A stretch of 64,000 nucleotides of DNA, taken from Plantago major (lineage: Eukaryota; Streptophyta; Magnoliopsida; Lamiales; Plantaginaceae). Position numbers and translations under genes: made by a program. Positions 11,009 through 22,345 of this stretch are shown here, in pieces. Positions within the stretch are counted from its first letter, which is position 1. Every line of letters starts with the position of its first letter. Where the stretch lies: the NCBI GenBank assembly GCA_026545765.1, contig CM048842.1, positions 42,045,431-42,109,430 on the forward strand. Reading direction: 5' to 3'. A model generated the notes under the pieces. The model was not told where the DNA came from and did no database searches. It saw only the letters and a program-made list of their open reading frames with translations.

Positions 11009-12659
11009 ATTGGTTGTTTTAGTTAGTATATTACACAGTTAACATTAGTAGAAAGAATGACAAATAAAGAAGGAAGCACATGATAATTGTGTATGTTGAT
11101 ATACAAATGCAATGAAAGCAAAAGTATGAGTAGATATTCCATAATATGCCTGTGGAAAGACAAAGTTTGGAAAAGTTTGAAGACGAAAAGATTTGTTGGT
11201 GGATATACAGTACATCACGCACTAATACTAGAGGTTGGTTATGTGACATTTTGTTATTAATTTTATGAACTATATTTATTTAATGATTTGGTTCATTATA
11301 GATCAAAATGTCTGCATATCTACTTTTAAGAAGCCAACTTGCTAGTGCATGAGAGGAAAAGATCAACAATGAAAGCTAGATACCCCATAAGTTAGACAGT
11401 AAAATAATGTCATTAAGTCACCCAATCTCATCCAAAATGAGAAATTGCATACCATTGAAAAGTAGATCATATGACAGTAATTTATACATTTAGTTGCAAT
11501 TAGATTAGACTTTTAAAAATAATGCAATTAACACATTGAATTAATTAACTACATCCACATGGTCCATAATTCATTTACATACTAAGTTTATCTAAAACAA
11601 TAAGGAAATGAGGATTAGGAGTAATTACAAACTTTTGCGGTATACCTCTCTTTTACTCGACATTATATATGTTGGACTCAATGCTAGACCCTACCATACT
11701 TATTTATATTAGATGGGTTCGGGTCCAGACCCTACTCTACCATTTTAAAGTAAACCCTACTCATACCCATACCGTAATATTTTTGAAGGGTACGTATGTC
11801 CATACCCTAAAAATAAAATGATTAATGGGATTAAGACCATCTCCAATATCGTTGGAGATGGCATCCCAAAGCAGCTGCAACGCTGCTGGGACAGTCCAGA
11901 AGCGTTGCAGTCGTCCCAAATTTGATACGGTGCAACTCGTCCCAAATTCCATTTCCCTTTTCTTTAATTGTTTTATCTTTTTATTTTTGTTTCTTTTTTT
12001 GCTGAGCCTCTACTTTATTTGTTTCTTTAATTGTTTCATGATTGCTGTTTTTCTTTTGGTTTAGTTCCTTTTGTTGTTTTGTCATTTCTTTTTGTCCTGC
12101 TTCACATACAAATATCGGTTTATCGTTCATATATGTGGAACTTATAGTTAACAGGGGATGTTTCAAATAGTAAATCGTTGATCTAATTTCACTGGGTCCC
12201 GTCTTGGGGAACCAAATGTGAGTAAAAAATTCGCCCGCCCAACTTGTATGTCAAACCATACTCTGTTTAACCGAACCCGCATTAATATGCAAGGGCGAAT
12301 ACAACAGTTTATATGAGAAGTAGCATCTCTTTTTAATGAAGTAAAAAACCCTATAAAAAGTTACCAAAAATATAATTCAACTTTAATAAGAAATATATTT
12401 GAAGAATCCATTTTATAAAATGTAAGACTAAAATCATAAATTTTTTACACTTTAACAGGTACTTTCTCCGTCCCGTCCCATATTTTTCATCTTGACTTTT
12501 TAGGGTCAACCGTCTTGGACTAATGTTTTAGAATATAATTTAATTGAATATTTTACATTTACCATTTAAAATTAATTTATAGTTAAAGTTGAATATGGTT
12601 GACATAAAAAAGTTAAAATAAACATGGTTTGCATTTTTCCGATATTTTCCTTATTACAA
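11009..12659. other. Intergenic, upstream of TBL gene
   Basis: AT-rich and without a credible gene. A MITE-like fragment starts at about 12460 (ACTTTCTCCGTCCCGTCCC) with a partial inverted partner near 12590-12640. The T-rich stretch at 11950-12070 gives chance ORFs only. Confidence 0.5.
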
Positions 12660-13060
12660 TTACGTATGTTTCAGGTGTAACTTGGTTATCTTGATGTCAA
12701 AATGCATACGAAATAGATTCATATGTAACAATAAGAAGATCGCACAATATTTTAACATAAATCTTTTCCTTTGTTGAAGATGAATATAAATGTTTAAACT
12801 ACAACTTTGAAGTTCCAACTAAATAAGGGTAATAGAGTTTTAAAGACGAACAATTGCAAGCTAAAGATAACAAAAGCCCCCAATACTTTTCCCCCACTCC
12901 CAAAGATGGCTGAACTTCTATGACTCGGAAGCACGCAACAACACGTCACCTACAAGGAAGGGAGGATAGAGTGTGAGATCAAACTCAGTGAGGTTTGTGC
13001 AAGTGTCATTGAGTATAAAAATAGCTAATAGGCAAAACAATCAAAATCAACAATATCATA
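12660..13060. repeat. Duplicated block, copy 1 (partner at 23285-23710)
   Basis: About 400 bp is shared with 23285-23710, including TTGGTTATCTTGATGTCAAA, GCATACGAAATAGATTC and ACAATTGCAAGCTAAAGATA. On the minus strand it contains a pyrimidine-rich tract and acceptor TTCCTTGTAG before GTGACGTG, like a 3'-terminal exon. Each copy lies on the 3' side of an NFD6-like gene, so it may be a displaced part of the same duplication. Confidence 0.7.
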
Positions 13061-13448
13061 TAGGAGTACAAACTTAAGACGAACTCAATGAATAGATAGT
13101 CCATTAACTTCGGAAAAATAGTATTTCACAAAAAACTTCAAAATGTAATTCAATCCCATTTCATCATCTTCCCAATCTCCGATCAAAGAAATTGAAGAAA
13201 CACAAAGAAGTTTCGATCCAAGGTAAGTTTAATTTCTCGCACTTCCCTTATTCCCCACCCCAACCGAAGCTTTGAACAACTCCAATCTGGAGCTTGAATA
13301 GCGTTCCAGATCGGAGTTGTCGAAGAAGCTCCGATAACCGGTTCTCGCACAAAACTGGGGTTCTTATGTTAAAAATTGCTTTTTTTAACTTTATTTGGGT
13401 CTAACCTTTCCGTAAGTTGTATGTTTGCCAATATGTAGTTGTTTGTGT
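13061..13448. other. Spacer with no recognised feature
   Basis: Mixed sequence with short inverted words around AGATCGGAGTTG and CCAATCTGGAGC (13280-13320). It ends with GTTTGTGT, the probable left target duplication of the next element. Confidence 0.4.
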
Positions 13449-13556
13449 GGGTAATTTGTTTTTTACGCACACTACAATGGACAGTGCCAATTTAGGTACA
13501 CTAGAATGTTATTGACCGATTTTTGTACACAACAACATCACATACAATTTATATAC

Positions 13557-15149
13557 TGATGTGGGACGAATGGCGTTAAATTATATGTAGAATGTGAAGG
13601 GTCAAACTTGTTTTCTTTACTTATTAATATGTTTAGGATTATGTTGGTAATTAGAAGTATAGTTTGATTAGGATTATGTTAGTAATTAGAAGTATAGTTT
13701 GATTAGGTGTGTTGATAGCAGTTAGGGTTAAGGTTTATTATTTAAGTACTTCTTGATTGTTTTGTAGGAGATTAGTTTTGAATGATTAATAAAAAAACGA
13801 GGTTTCCTCAAAAATCTATCAATTTTCGGTATTCATGTGAATCAACGAATCTTGATCCATCAATTCTCGGTATTCTGCTGAATCAACGAGTTTTGAGTTT
13901 ATTGTCCTTGTATCCAACCACGCACGCTGCATCAGTTTGGTATCATATTCCAGGTGAACCGGGCCGATTTTGGTGAAGAAAAGACAATTTTCGTATAGCA
14001 TTGACAAAGACAAATCAAATCGAGTAAACAGAGTTTCCCGTTGATTCAGCCGTTGGACAACTCGTTGAAATAGAATCTGAACGGTGGAGATTGGAATCTA
14101 ATTAGGGTTGACAGGTCAAATAACGTGCGCCATCAAGCAGCAGATTGCTGGAAACTAATATCCGATTTATGACTTTCTTGTGTGTCAATTGTCAATATGG
14201 AATCGAGCAATTGTTCACCACTGAGGAGCGTTGTCATTTAACCGTGGAAAGGTCTCCTATTTGGGATGACTACCCGGAGGGACAGGGTAGTGATGAAGAG
14301 AATGATATTGTTATTATTTGGGACGATGAAGAACTAGAAGATAGCAAAAGATTTGTTGTACGAGATGTTCTTATCTCTACAACAAATAATTATTCTCTGT
14401 CATATGGGATCCAAGTTAGTGAAGTACAACTGAAGACACATGAGCTGTCCAGATCTTTTGGTGCGAAATTAGATGTGTATGATGAAAGGAAAGATGATAA
14501 ACAAGTGTATCGGCAATTTCCTTTGGAAGATAGGGTGTTCGAGAAAGACCCATTATGGCTTTTATCACAAGGGGAGATAGATGGCGTTGCCATAATCAAC
14601 ATAGTTAACATGCGAGACAAGAGTGACCGGCATTACATACATGCATGTGTGTTAGAGTTTATTGGCGACGTCCGACATGTGTTTGATAGAGGAAAGAATG
14701 ACCCGGCTAGGCAGTTGATTATACTTGTGGATGGTCGGTATGTGTTTTCACAATATTTGCTTTTGTACGTGATTCTTCAGCTGATGATGACGAGGCTTAA
14801 GATTCGAGGACGAATCTTTTCTGCCCTGGAGAGAATGATGTGGAACGAATGACGTTAAATTATATGTAGAATGTGAAGGATCAAACTTGTTTTCTTTATT
14901 TATTAATATGTTTAGGATTATGTTGGTAATTAGACGTATAGTTTGATTAGGATTATGTTAGTAATTAGAAGTATAGTTTGATTAGGTGTGTTGATAGCAG
15001 TTAGGGTTAGGGTTTATTATTTAAGTACTTCTTGATTGTTTTGTAGGAGATTAGTTTTGATTGATTAATAAAAAAATGAGGTTTCCTCAAAAATCCATCA
15101 ACGAGTTTTGAGTTTATTGTCCTTGTATCCAACCACGCACGCTGCATCA
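13557..15149 (+). mobile_element. Small LTR retrotransposon nested in the MULE-like left arm
   Basis: The 5' LTR is 13557-13934 (378 bp) and the 3' LTR is 14836-15149 (314 bp); both run from TGATGTGG to GCTGCATCA. They are flanked by TATAC at 13552-13556 and 15150-15154. The 64-bp length difference is one block missing from the 3' LTR (around TATTCATGTGAATCAACG). A weak methionine-tRNA-type primer site (TTGGTATCATA) follows the 5' LTR. The stretch before the 3' LTR (ATTCGAGGACGAATCTTTTC) resembles Ty3/Gypsy pol ends. The interior is only 901 bp and lacks any protease, reverse transcriptase or integrase, so the element is non-autonomous. Confidence 0.85.
14169..14852 (+). CDS. Unidentified 227-residue ORF inside the small LTR element
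   Basis: Open from ATG 14169 to TGA at 14850-14852; the frame is open upstream to 14124. The last five codons lie in the 3' LTR. The protein is acidic near residues 35-60 (GSDEEND, WDDEELEDS), with charged mixed sequence after that (KLDVYDERKDDKQVYRQ, VFEKDPLWLL) and a hydrophobic stretch near the end (SQYLLLYVILQLM). No zinc knuckle, protease, RT or integrase motif is present. It may be a remnant gag-like frame, or a captured host gene fragment. I do not recognise it. Confidence 0.45.
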   Translation: MTFLCVNCQYGIEQLFTTEERCHLTVERSPIWDDYPEGQGSDEENDIVIIWDDEELEDSKRFVVRDVLISTTNNYSLSYGIQVSEVQLKTHELSRSFGAKLDVYDERKDDKQVYRQFPLEDRVFEKDPLWLLSQGEIDGVAIINIVNMRDKSDRHYIHACVLEFIGDVRHVFDRGKNDPARQLIILVDGRYVFSQYLLLYVILQLMMTRLKIRGRIFSALERMMWNE

Positions 15150-15690
15150 TATACTCCGTTAAATTTTCCGTCAAAATTGATGACGTGTTGACCCAATAAT
15201 TCACCTAATTCGATTTTGACCAAATTAGTCCGCCTACGTGTCGCGCTATGATTTATTCTGGATTTCCATTTTTAAAAAAATGTTCAAATGGTTTTTTAAA
15301 TTCAACAAATTATTTTTTTAATAGAAAAAGTTTTAATTTTATAAAATATTAAATTATTAAATAAAAAATTAATTAAAAAATACATTTTTATTAAAAATAG
15401 ATTAAAAACTCAAAAATATTAAAAATAAAACATACACGGCCCGATTAAACTTCCCATATATCCCACGGATCTCCAACATTTCTCCCCCAATTTCAAGAAC
15501 CACATGAACCCTAGCTCCCAAATCTGATAAACAAATCCCTAGGTCAATTAAATACGAAATTCACTTTTGTAATCGTGCATACACTTTATCAAAGTGAGAA
15601 ATCGAGTTTTCTGAATTTATTTTTAATAAAAAATTCTTTTCAAAATTTTTTAATTAATTCTGAATTTACTTTTAAATATTTTATAAATTT

Positions 15691-16555
15691 TAGGGCGAAT
15701 AACGTAAGGTACCCTTTAAATTCGAGCTAATTACAGATCCTACCCCCGATCTCAAACAATTACATTCAAGTTCAAAATCTATTTTTTGAGTTGACCAACT
15801 AAAATTTAAATGGAAAGAAAATGAATTGGACTCAATTACAATTTATAAGTTTCATTTTACTACACATTAGACTCAAATATTTTATAATCAATTCTCCCTA
15901 AACTTTAATAAAACCACAAAATAACCCCCACCATCTTCCACCACCATTTCCACCACCTCCAACCTCCATCTTGTTCCTCCCTCCTTCATCTTCTTCATAA
16001 AAGAGCTCCGATTGAGCAGATTTGAGCTATGTATCGCTTCTCGGTGAAGTGGAGTCAGTATTCTGACACAAGAACTATAAAACATCTCCGTCGGAGCTAT
16101 TGACTGCTCCAATGGGTACACATCTCGATCCGAGTCTGTAAATCAACTCGGTGGAGTCAGGCACATCGGAGCTTTTTTTTTAAGAAGATGGAGGGAGGAA
16201 GAAGGTGGAGGTGGTGGAAATGGTGGTTAGAGGTGGTGGTGGAAAATGGTGGTTAGAAATGGTGGTGTGGTGGGGAAGATGGTGGAAGAAGAAGGGTTGA
16301 AATGTTAATAAGTAAATTTTTTGGGTATTCATTTACAAGAATTACAAATTTTATGGGCTAATTTTGCAATAAGTAAAATTAATATAAGTGTTGAATTATA
16401 AATAAAAGATAAAATAGTTGAAAACGTTGACTTTTGGGTTTGGATGTAATTTTCAAATTCGTTAAGTGTAAATTTGGGTGAATCTGTAATAGTTCAAATT
16501 CTGGGGACCAAAATGACAAGTGGACAAATTTAAGGGTTGTATCTGTAATTTTCCC
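15691..16555. mobile_element. Fold-back MITE, TAGGGYGAAT family, inside the MULE-like element
   Basis: Left end TAGGGCGAATAACG and right end (reverse complement AGGGAAAATTACAGATAC) are imperfect inverted repeats with AAATTT next to both. Within it, a CCACCATCTTCCACC-type stretch (15925-15985) is mirrored by GGAGGTGGTGGAAATGG (16190-16290), forming a large hairpin. The same end type is found at 18607-19777. Confidence 0.55.
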
Positions 16556-16991
16556 TAAATTTATCTATTTTAAAATTAATTTTTTGAATTTTAAAAACCA
16601 TTTTATTCTGGCAGCTGTATGTTTTATTTTCAATAATTTTTTTATTTTTGAGTTTTTTCATTTATTTTTAATAAAAAATTAATTTCGAATTTTTAATTTA
16701 ATTTTTATTTATAATTTTTTCCTATTTTAAAAAATAATTTTTTGAATTTTAAGAACCATTTTAAACTGGCAATTGTATGTTTTATTTTTCAACATTTATT
16801 TTGTATTTTTTTAATTTAATTTTTAATCAAAAAAATTATTTTCAATTTTTTGTTAAATTATTTCTTAAATTATTTTTAAAATTTTTATTATTTTATAAAA
16901 AAAATTCTGTTTTAAGCATAATTTTTTGAATTTTAAAACAATTTTAACATTTTTTAAATGAAAGTCCAGAATAAACCATAACGCGACACGT

Positions 16992-17496
16992 CAGTGTTGT
17001 CGATCACGTATAGCGACGCGTAGCGCTAGGCCCAAAAAATCGGGATCGCGGGTCGCGGTCGGGGACGGGATAGTGAAGTAAAAAAAAATGCAAATTTTTT
17101 AAAATGTACATATAGGTGTTTGTTAAGTCATATATTAATCATAGTCTCATAATATTACATAAATAGTCTAAAGGCAAGTAAAAGTCAAGTAAAGTAAGTG
17201 AGACCTGACTTAATTTGCCAGAATAGTGGTCGGAGATGACGCAGGCAGAAGCCGTTCTTTCTTCTAATCTTTTGTTTCTCTTTGTTTTTTTCTCTTCTTC
17301 CCCTTTTTTCCCCTACTTCTACCTCTATATTTTGTATTTAGGGGGTAAAATGCAAAAAATGAGTTGAACACGTGCCCGCGACGCGACGCGACGCCGCGAT
17401 AGCGACCTGTCGCAGCCGCGACAGCCCGCGATATATATGGGTACCACTACAGAATATCTATAGCGGTCACCTCTTGATCGGCCGCGATCGCGCACT
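16992..17496. mobile_element. GC-rich MITE with 9-bp target duplication
   Basis: A 505-bp insert breaks the right arm of the MULE-like inverted repeat. It is bounded by GCGACACGT (16983-16991) and GCGACATGT (17497-17505). Its ends, CAGTGTTGTCGATCACG and the reverse complement AGTGCGCGATCGCGG, are weak inverted repeats. Both termini are rich in CGCGAC words, against an AT-rich background. Confidence 0.5.
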
Positions 17497-17737
17497 GCGA
17501 CATGTGAAGGACTAATTCGGTCAAAATCGAATTAGGGTGAATTATTGGGTCAAACTCAGTTCTCCGGTTGACACATCATCAATTTTGACGAAAAATTGAG
17601 CGGAGTATATAAATTGTACGTGACGTTGTTATGTACCAAAATTGGTCAATACCATTCTAGTGTACTTAAATTGGCAGTGTCTCATTGTAATAGTTGTCTT
17701 ACTGTAGTGTACCTAAAAAAAATTAACCCGTTTGTAT

Positions 17738-18240
17738 TTCATTATTCTAGCTATAATCTCTTATTTTTTTATGCATGTTCAATAATTCTTTCATAATTAT
17801 ATACGTATTTCTTGTGTTTAGTTTTTATCTTATCTTGTAAATAGAGTCAACACAACATATGATGTATACATGTTAACTTTATTTTTATTTTTTTTATTGA
17901 AGTAGTAGTTGTATTATGCTCGTTTATGCTTAAAAGGGTGAAAAATATAACCTAATATGTTTCAAAAACATTTTACAACATTTTAAAAAATAGTTATGGG
18001 TATTCTGGTACGCGTTGTTTTGGCCGTCTGCGTAGAGAAATTCTGGCAGCCAATGAGTATATTATTGAAAATTTTAGGTTTTTTATCAATTTTTTTGGCT
18101 TCTTCAAAAATTTAAGCGTTCTATTTCTAATGTAATTGAGTATTCATTAACAACTACAAATCCGTAAAATAATACATACGTAATCATTACTATAATCTGG
18201 TCAATACTTGTAGGACATGATTTTTTTAATGTTTATGGTA
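17738..18240. other. AT-rich spacer, no recognised feature
   Basis: No gene-like frame. Sequence is unique within this window as far as can be seen by eye. Confidence 0.4.
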
Positions 18241-18487
18241 CTCCCTCCGTCCCGGAGAACTTTATACATTAGGGTTATCGCACAGTTTTATACGAAAAGT
18301 TAAAGTAATGATAGAATATAGAAGAAGTGGAAAAAAGTGTACTTTTAATGGCAAATTGTGTAATATGAGTATAAAGTTGAGATTGTTTATTATTTGTTGG
18401 GTGTGAGGTAGCTTCTTTTTTTAGTAATGTATGAAGTTCTGACGGCTAAAAATGGCAAATGTATAAAGTTCTGCGGGCCGGAGGGAG
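18241..18487. mobile_element. Stowaway-like MITE
   Basis: Starts CTCCCTCCGTCCCGGAGAAC and ends with the reverse complement of CTCCCTCCGGCCCGCAGAAC, with TA on each side (18239-18240, 18488-18489). Length is 247 bp. The inverted repeat continues through TTTATACATT. Confidence 0.88.
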
Positions 18488-18606
18488 TATTGACTATTGT
18501 ATGTTTATATACTTTCAAAGATGTGTGATATGTGAGGTTTTATGAAAAGAAAAAAAAAAGTATAAGACTAATTCTATTACTTCTACTAAATAAAGCGCAT
18601 TTTGAA

Positions 18607-19777
18607 TTAGGGTGAATTTCTTCTGGTCCCCTAATAAAGTTCGTAATAACATATTAGTTCCTCACATTTGAACAATAACATTTTAGTCCAAAATCAATTT
18701 TTTGCATTGACCAGCCAGAAATTACATTTCCACGTGGAATTTCATTTCAAATTTTGCACATTAACCCCAGTAATGTTTATAAAATTTCAAAATTGACCCA
18801 AACTAATTTTACTCTTTCATTTTCATCTTCTTCTTCATCAAACCTTTTATCCTAAACTATTCTTCATCTTCTTCATCCTCAAAATATTTTTTTTTCTTAT
18901 TCTAACACATCAACAATTTCTGGTTGACTTCTTCATCATAACATATTTATTAGGTTCCCTAATTCTTCTTCCTCTTTAACCCTAAATCATCATTTTTAAA
19001 AAAATCATTTTTTTTATTTCACCATTGATGGAGCTTGAAGCTCCATCAATATGAAGTTTTTAAGCTCCATGGTGGAGCTTGGAGCCCAATTCGGGCTCAA
19101 TTTGTGACCTCCATTAATGGAGCTCGAACAGCTCCATTATGGAGCAAAATAGCTCCATTATGGAGCAAAACAGCTCCATTACTAGAGCTGTTAGAGCACC
19201 AAAATATGGAGCTTGAACAACTCCATTAATGGAGCTGTCAAGCTCCATTAATGGAGCTTTGGAGCTTCAACAGCTCCGTTAATAGATCTGTTTTGCTCCA
19301 TTGGTGGAGATGTTGAAGCTCCATTAAAGGAGCTTTGAAGCTTCGAAATGGAGCTCCAAAGCTCCGAAAATGGAGATTCAAATGGAGCTTGAATCTCCGT
19401 TAATGGAGAAATTTTTGAAAAAAAAAAAAGAGGTGTTTGTTAAAGAAAAGTATTATAAGAGACCTTATTGCAAGTTTGTTTTGGATTTAAATTGAATGGA
19501 ATAAAACGAATCTGGGATGCTTTAAATTATAATAAACTTTAGGGTTATGAATTGAATGATAAATAAGTAAGAGGGGTTAATTGTAGTTTGTAAAATAAAG
19601 AAAATCATTTCTGGAAAATTCCATGTCACTAATTGTCCGCCACGTAGGACAGAGATGTTGACTTTTGGACTAAAACGTAATTGATTTATGAAACTTGTCA
19701 TGTGGTGTTATTGTTCAAATGCGAGGAACTTTCTTGTTAATAGGGTGTTTATTGGGGGGATTTGGTGTAATTTTCCC
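18607..19777. mobile_element. Inverted-repeat element, TTAGGGTGAATT family
   Basis: Left end TTAGGGTGAATTTC and right end (reverse complement GGGAAAATTACACC) head imperfect inverted arms that share CACATTTGAACAATAACA, GGTCCCC-like and TTTTAGTCCAAAA words. TTTGAA lies beside both ends (18601-18606, 19778-19783). It is 1171 bp with no coding capacity. The same termini and arm words (TTGAACTATTACA, GTCCCC) occur at 15691-16555, so this is a small dispersed family here. Confidence 0.6.
19027..19420. repeat. Array of AGCTCCATTAATGGAGCT palindromes
   Basis: At least a dozen variants of the words AGCTCCAT and ATGGAGCT alternate, many as perfect palindromes such as AGCTCCATTAATGGAGCT. They form the centre of the 18607-19777 element. 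A short GAGCTCCG/CGGAGCT version also sits in the centre of the 15691-16555 element. Confidence 0.85.
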
Positions 19778-19894
19778 TTTGAAATATACTAAAATGGTGT
19801 CGTTCTTTAGTAAAAAGTGTCATGCATTTAACATATCACAATGCATTTAACATATCACAAACAGAAAACCATTAGACCTTCCAAGTTTTCGCAG

Positions 19895-22345
19895 TGGGAT
19901 TTTGAAGAACACTCACCTTAAAAGCTCGTCCTATCCTTATGCACGATCACAAAGTACCTCAACACAACATATCATGAACCTGCCGAAAAAGTACTAATTA
20001 ATTCTAACTGAACACGTAAAATCCGAGTTACTCGATGTTAAAGAAGTATCTCGAAACTGGAGATACAAGGAAGAAAGGAGGGAACGGATGGAAATGTACT
20101 TTTGAAGGACTAAAGTGGAAGCTTTGTAAAGTTTGAGAGTCAACTGAGAAGTTGGTGAGCAAGCGGGATTGATTTGCATGTGTTTAAATAAGAAGAGGTG
20201 GTCAAGTTATAATTTGATGTTCGGACTCAACTCATGATTTCATAGAGTTTATAGGCTAAAACGTTATTAGTAGAAAATTGAGGATGTAAAAACCAATATC
20301 AGAAAGTTTCAGGGCTAAACGTTATTTCAGAAAATGATAAATGGTCAAAAGTGATAATTTGAAACATTAGGAGTGAGCTATAAGTTTTACTATGATATAT
20401 GGGGAATGAATTACAAATATGGTCACGTTTGGTGCCGTAGAATGGGATAATAATAAATTGGAAATCAAAGTAGTGTAATTTGAACAAGAGGGGCCTAGAG
20501 TGCAGTTGGACAAACATGAGTTACAAACAGCAAGGTCACAACTCACAAGCATTAGAAACTCATCCAAACTGTTAATATGTAGAATACAGATAATTAAAAA
20601 ACTCAGTGATCATGCATACAATTTCCAATTCTTGTTCTAAACTGAAGCAGTGTCATTTCATAATCAGAGGTGTAAAATAATGAAAATCCAAATAATTCCT
20701 TAAAGCTTCTCCATGGCTTCATCTAGTCTTGTCAACGCCTACAACAGGGAGAATGAAAAAGGAACTCTTAATTAAACTGTGGAGACGAGCATTCTAACAG
20801 ACATTCGTATGACTTCCAGAACAATTTAAGCTAGACAACCAACCAAGAAAACAGACAGGCCACTCATTATTGCATATACTCATGTACATGCTGGAACTCA
20901 ACCTCCGGGAAATAGTCATACGTAGGAAGGAGTACAGAAGTCTGGGAATGAAGTTATTTGAGAGCTACTAGACTGGGTGGAATCCTGTAACTAAATTAGG
21001 TGGCATCGTGCAATAGGATAAACAAGTAGAAGTATATTGCCAAGTGAAAACCAACTCACCGGGGACCAAAGGTGGACTAAGGCAGCAAAAGGTGGCTCTA
21101 CTCACGTCACTAGCTATCTAGATGAAAAATAAGAATGCAATGGTTAGGTTTACCTTACCTATCAGCAATCTACTAAACTTTTGAAGCTCTGTAATAGAAC
21201 AGGACTGAAAAGGGTTTAAAAAGAGGAACGAAAGAAAGAAGAAAGGAAGCACCATTGTCAAGGAAACTGACATATAAAGTATATCTACAAGACTGAAGCT
21301 AAGCGATGTGACAGAACGAGGAAATAAGGTGCATTGTCTATTTTAAAGGGTTATTATCAGGATAGTCAGGGTTGGAAATCACACAAATGGGCAAATTTAT
21401 GCAAGTTGTAACAAAGCATAGCTTCACGAAGAAACGGACATGATTTTGACAGAGTGGCCTTACTCGAGAGGTCAAATTTCCAAGATTGTTCACACAGATG
21501 AGCAAATTTATGACATAGTGGCCTTTCAAGAGGTCAAAATTCCTACCCTAACAACATAACGATTCAACTCCAGTTAAAAGCTAGAATCTTCAATCACCTA
21601 AACGAAAACGGCCACGACTAGATTACATCAATTATTAATAGATCGAAGCATCAGACTTGAACTAAAGGTTTAACCACCATTTCCCAGTAACAACAGCATA
21701 GATGCATACAAGCACAGAGTACAACCAACATATTCAAAAATCAATATCAAGCACAATAAAAAAAAGTTAAAAAAAGAAAAAAGCGAACATCGAGTAATTG
21801 GTATTACCTTCGGAGAGCCAAGAGAAACCACAAGGAGAAACAGTGAGCATGGAAGTCATCAAAGCGGAGGCAGTGGCAGTGTGGTAAGGCTGCAACGACT
21901 CCAAACAAGCACTCAATTCGACTGGAGACCTATCAATTGAAATACAAATTTAGTACTCAATTCAACAAAAGACCTATCAATATATCAATCGAAATACAAA
22001 TTCAGTACTCAATTCAAACATAGTACAGGTAACAAACAAAAAGATAATGGAAAACTGAAATTGTGATTGAATTGAATAAGTGCAGTTGATAAAGTTAGGT
22101 TAGGCTGAGGAAATAGTACCGGAAAATTCTGGTGTTGAGTAAAGGAGTCCTGGAAGGGAGGCGGAAAGGCGATGAACGAGCGGATTTTGATTGGGATACG
22201 AAGTGAGCTGCCGCACTCCGACCGGCGGCTGATCGGAATGCGGATCGAGCGGCGGCGATTACCATTTTCCGATTTGCAGAGGAAATCAAGTTGCAGGATT
22301 TTTTTTATTTGGCAAGTTTGGAGGTACAAGCCTAAAACCCTAAGT
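19895..22345. repeat. Tandem duplication, copy 1 (partner 24397-26060)
   Basis: Starts TTTTGAAGAACACTCACCTT in both copies and ends near ACAAGCCTAAAACCCTA. Matching is close across the whole NFD6-like gene. Copy 1 has about 715 bp (about 20145-20860) that copy 2 lacks. The shorter block pair 12660-13060 / 23285-23710 lies on the same side of each copy. Confidence 0.85.
20719..22265 (-). CDS. NFD6: NUCLEAR FUSION DEFECTIVE 6-like small organelle-targeted protein, copy 1
   Basis: Three exons on the minus strand: 22265-22120, 21929-21808 and 20738-20719, giving 95 residues. The N-terminus ([17 protein letters not shown]) is rich in alanine, arginine and serine, as expected of a mitochondrial or plastid transit peptide. 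The core has [29 protein letters not shown] and [16 protein letters not shown], the conserved part of NFD6-like proteins. The last exon gives GVDKTR and stop, a C-terminus seen in this family. Arabidopsis NFD6 is needed for polar nuclei fusion; the biochemical role is unknown. The last intron is about 1.07 kb. No defects were seen. Confidence 0.8.

Larger units (their letters stand above)
13449..17729. mobile_element. Mutator-like non-autonomous element with long TIRs, split by nested insertions
   Basis: The left end GGGTAATTTGTTTTTTACGC and the right end (reverse complement GGGTTAATTTTTTTTAGG) start an inverted repeat that continues through ACACTACA, GTGCCAATTTA and AATTTATATACTCCG, then TCAAAATTGATGA and TAATTCGATTTTGACC. 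Arms extend at least 250 bp and then as degenerate AT-rich inverted sequence. Flanks are GTTTGTGT (13441-13448) and GTTTGTAT (17730-17737), an 8-bp target duplication with one mismatch. The left arm is interrupted at 13557-15154 by an LTR element. No transposase is visible. The Mutator assignment rests on TIR length and target-site size; hAT is the alternative. Confidence 0.7.

Noticed and set aside
11757..12166. Several 60-80 codon ORFs on both strands
   Set aside because: Low-complexity T-rich sequence, no domain, no splice-consistent extension.
15888..16121. Minus-strand ORF of 77 codons as a small gene
   Set aside because: It lies in the hairpin arm of a fold-back element and has simple-sequence composition.
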